Part shown: positions 56,920 to 58,942 of the stretch, one piece after another
Numbering within the stretch: position 1 is the stretch's first letter
Layout of the letters: the number at the start of each line of letters is the position of its first letter
Source: Lysinibacillus fusiformis
GTDB lineage: Bacteria > Bacillota > Bacilli > Bacillales_A > Planococcaceae
Assembly (NCBI RefSeq): GCF_003049525.1
Contig: NZ_PYWL01000018.1
Coordinates: 1 to 58,942, forward strand
DNA: 58,942 bases
Direction: 5' to 3'
The notes under the pieces: generated by a model
The model's input: only the letters and a program-made list of their open reading frames with translations
Databases searched by the model: none
What the model was told of the DNA's origin: nothing
Program-made: the position numbers and the translations under genes

Positions 56920-58942
56920 ATGTCAGATAGTGAAGTAATTCGTATATTAGAAGAATTTAGTAAATATTTATCGACAGCGAACATTTTTATTGATCCTTTT
57001 AGATGGCTGATGTGGATATTTGTACAAGGTTTAGCGTTTATTATTGATGGAATGGAAAATTTAACAAATCAAGTGCTATTAGTAAAAAATTTCTTTGAAA
57101 CACCTGCAATACTCAATTTCTTACAAACTTTTAGGCCAGTTACTATAATACTACTTGCCTTTTCGATATTGTTTACGGGTTATTTATTAATTTTCAAACG
57201 AAAAGCAGTGCAAGGTGAAGCTATTGCAATTAATTTAACGATTACTTTGGCTATCTTCTCCATTCTAACGCCAGGTATTCATAAAATTAATGAAACAACG
57301 GATGAAGCTATAAATGCTTTAAATGTAGCTAATCTGTATAACAATGAAACTGGAACTATCTCGGAGAACATTGTGATTAGAAACACTACAGATTTGTTAG
57401 CCCTTGATCGTGATGGATGGTCTACAAAAGAAGTCGTTAATAACGTTCCTCCAAGTCTAGTCTTGAAACTAAAAGCTACAGAACGTTTTGATCCAGGAGA
57501 ATTAAAGCTAGAAAACAGTAAAGTAGCTGAGAATTTTTTAGGTTGGGATGGTCAAGGAAGAATTTTAGTTGAGTTTGATCAGGGGGGCTTTGCAGATTGG
57601 AATAACGAGTATTACTATCGTTACAATTTCAATTGGTTTACGATTATTGTCTCGCTGTTAGTAATGGGTTTTACTTTATTTACAATTACTTTGAAGTTAG
57701 CAAAATTATCATATGAAATCGCCTTTAATCAAATATTGGCGATGATTATTGCACCAACCGATATACACGATGGCGCAAAAACGAAAAAAATATTACAAAA
57801 CATTTTAAATATGTTTATTGTTATAATATTTATTTTCTTATCGATGCGTCTTTATATTATAGGTTTAGAATATTTAACAAATAATTTTGAGGGAATAGCC
57901 TATTTAATCCTTTTAATCGGTTTTTCCATGGCTTTAATAGATGGGCCAAACATTGTTGAACGTTTATATGGCATTGATGCTGGTATTAAATCAGGTTGGG
58001 GTGCTCTTGCTGGGGGACTTGCTTTAGCGAAAGTAGGTAGCTCAATAGCAACTGGGGGCTATAAAGGAGCTTCTAACGTTATGAAAAATCTAGGTAATCA
58101 ATTGTCTTCAGGTAAAAATGACGGGAACAATAATAAGTCACCATTACGAAAAGAAAAAGAGAATGTTAAGTCACCATTTAAACAATCAAACAATGAAAAA
58201 GCTAATGATCAATCATCACCACTCGGAAACCAAGCCACAAGTGGTCAAAATGAACAATCTTCAGTAGGTAGTTCTGAAGAACAAGTAGCTGCTTCACTAC
58301 ATGATACAAATACAACCAGTGGCCAAAACAATGATACAGCATCTCAAACAGAAAAAGGTATACAAAAATCAAATTCAAGTGGTACAGCTGGAAATGGAAC
58401 TACAAGTGGTCAAAAAGATAGTAGTACATCAAATAAGACTACTAGCACACCAAAACCAATACAGGCTAATAAACAATCATCACCAGTTAATTCAAGTGGT
58501 GTAACTAACAATATAGCCACAAGTGGTCAAAAAGATAGTAGTACATCAAAATCACCTACTAATACACCACAGCCAACACAGGCTAGTGAACAACCATCAC
58601 CAGTTAATTCAAGTGGTGTAACTGATTATATAGCCACAAGTGGTCAAAAAGATAGTGCAACCAAAGCACCTACTAATACACCGAAACCAACACAAGCTAA
58701 TGAACAACAATCACCAGTTAATTATAGTGGGGCAACTGATAATGAAGCTACAAGTGGTCAAAGTCCGCAAAGTGTACCAACAAGCCAAGTAAGCGCACCA
58801 GCGCCACAAAGTGCACCAGTAAGCCAAGCAAACGCACCAGCGTCACAAAGTGCGCCAGTAAGCCAAGCAAACGCACCAGCGCCACAAAGTGCGCCAGTAA
58901 GCCAAGCAAACGCACCAGCGTCACAAAGTGCGCCAGTAAGCC
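56920..58942 (+). CDS. VirB6/TrbL-like polytopic T4SS protein, N-terminal part (continues at left end)
   Basis: Open from ATG 56920 to the window edge (674 codons), with GAGGTG just upstream. About six or seven TM segments between residues 25 and 345 (including FRPVTIILLAFSILFTGYLL, TIIVSLLVMGFTLFTI, MFIVIIFIFLSMRLYII) and a conserved-looking ALIDGPNIVERLYGIDAGI, then a long Ser/Thr/Gln/Pro-rich hydrophilic tail. This is the VirB6/TrbL layout, the central membrane subunit of the channel. The tail contains 39-residue repeats then 13-residue repeats and finishes at position 283 of the window. Confidence 0.82.
   Translation, partial: MSDSEVIRILEEFSKYLSTANIFIDPFRWLMWIFVQGLAFIIDGMENLTNQVLLVKNFFETPAILNFLQTFRPVTIILLAFSILFTGYLLIFKRKAVQGEAIAINLTITLAIFSILTPGIHKINETTDEAINALNVANLYNNETGTISENIVIRNTTDLLALDRDGWSTKEVVNNVPPSLVLKLKATERFDPGELKLENSKVAENFLGWDGQGRILVEFDQGGFADWNNEYYYRYNFNWFTIIVSLLVMGFTLFTITLKLAKLSYEIAFNQILAMIIAPTDIHDGAKTKKILQNILNMFIVIIFIFLSMRLYIIGLEYLTNNFEGIAYLILLIGFSMALIDGPNIVERLYGIDAGIKSGWGALAGGLALAKVGSSIATGGYKGASNVMKNLGNQLSSGKNDGNNNKSPLRKEKENVKSPFKQSNNEKANDQSSPLGNQATSGQNEQSSVGSSEEQVAASLHDTNTTSGQNNDTASQTEKGIQKSNSSGTAGNGTTSGQKDSSTSNKTTSTPKPIQANKQSSPVNSSGVTNNIATSGQKDSSTSKSPTNTPQPTQASEQPSPVNSSGVTDYIATSGQKDSATKAPTNTPKPTQANEQQSPVNYSGATDNEATSGQSPQSVPTSQVSAPAPQSAPVSQANAPASQSAPVSQANAPAPQSAPVSQANAPASQSAPVS
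58235..58757 (+). repeat. 117-bp repeats in the VirB6-like gene carrying the plasmid palindrome
   Basis: Units of about 39 residues of type ATSGQKDSSTSKSPTNTPQP. Each begins with the codons that spell the dispersed palindrome: CCACAAGTGG at 58235, 58517 and 58634 and CTACAAGTGG at 58400 and 58748. Spacing 117, 117 and 114 bp over the last four, exactly or nearly 3 x 39. Confidence 0.85.
58799..58942 (+). repeat. 39-bp tandem repeat array (right part)
   Basis: About four copies of the same 39-bp unit found at 1-191, in frame, encoding APxxQSAPVSQAN. Runs to the window edge. Confidence 0.9.

Noticed and set aside
1..58942. Perfect circular closure of the window
   Set aside because: Direct joining lacks 7 nt of the 39-bp period and would shift the frame; an unsequenced gap is more likely.

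Overview
This window looks like almost all of a conjugative plasmid from a low-GC Gram-positive bacterium of the Bacillaceae/Planococcaceae type (Lysinibacillus-like). The evidence is AT-rich DNA, strong AAGGAGG ribosome sites with many TTG/GTG starts, an S-layer-homology (SLH) surface protein, a TubR-TubZ segregation pair and a Gram-positive type IV secretion system (T4SS). Both ends lie inside the same array of 39-bp repeats. A VirB6-like gene starting at 56920 runs off the right end, and its tail re-enters at the left end and stops at 283. Joining the ends directly lacks 7 nt of the repeat period, so the molecule is probably circular with 7+39n bp missing at the junction.

Layout. 51400-58942 plus 1-5905: T4SS operon (XRE regulator, VirB2-like pilin, VirD4 coupling protein with a duplicated fragment, VirB6-like, VirB3-like, TrsD-like, VirB4, lysozyme/M23 hydrolase, VirB8-like). 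5960-14585: candidate oriT, MobP2-type relaxase with an RHH accessory protein, accessory genes, DUF3991/Toprim protein, topoisomerase III. 14795-24863: accessory block with a type III toxin-antitoxin system, YolD-like protein, ATP-dependent ligase, an Abi_2/AbiF-like HEPN protein with a nearby promoter-driven structured RNA, a zinc-ribbon protein, a serine resolvase and a self-regulated three-gene operon. 25368-29555: MerR-like protein, small membrane proteins, a lipoprotein, a nuclease-like protein. 29619-36821: maintenance region with TubZ/TubR and its candidate centromere, AEP-type replication primase, ParA plus RHH partner, XRE/S24 repressor. 37231-39231: a compact Cas12f (type V-F) effector with guide-RNA modules and a degenerate CRISPR array. 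39232-51373: XRE regulator, SLH protein, 2095-residue secreted adhesin, and a Tad/type IV-pilus-like operon with two tiny pilin-like peptides.

Two features tie the plasmid together. First, a 14-bp operator (consensus ATCAGWATTCTGAT) sits in or beside promoters at ten loci. Four of them (tubRZ, SLH/adhesin, pilus, T4SS) have a stereotyped double operator around the -35 hexamer, which implies one plasmid regulon coordinating segregation, surface structures and transfer. Second, a 10-bp palindrome (CCACTTGTGG or its complement) recurs about 19 times, clustered before parA, after tubZ and inside the VirB6-like gene.

The most striking observation is in the Cas12f locus. Two repeat-flanked 34-nt spacers match genes of this same plasmid, the XRE gene at 39232 and the adhesin gene at 40982. 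In both the protospacer is preceded by 5'-TTC, and every readable mismatch is synonymous. The spacers were therefore probably taken from a sister plasmid encoding the same proteins, which suggests a plasmid-borne mini-Cas12f that excludes close relatives and spares its host replicon through silent changes.
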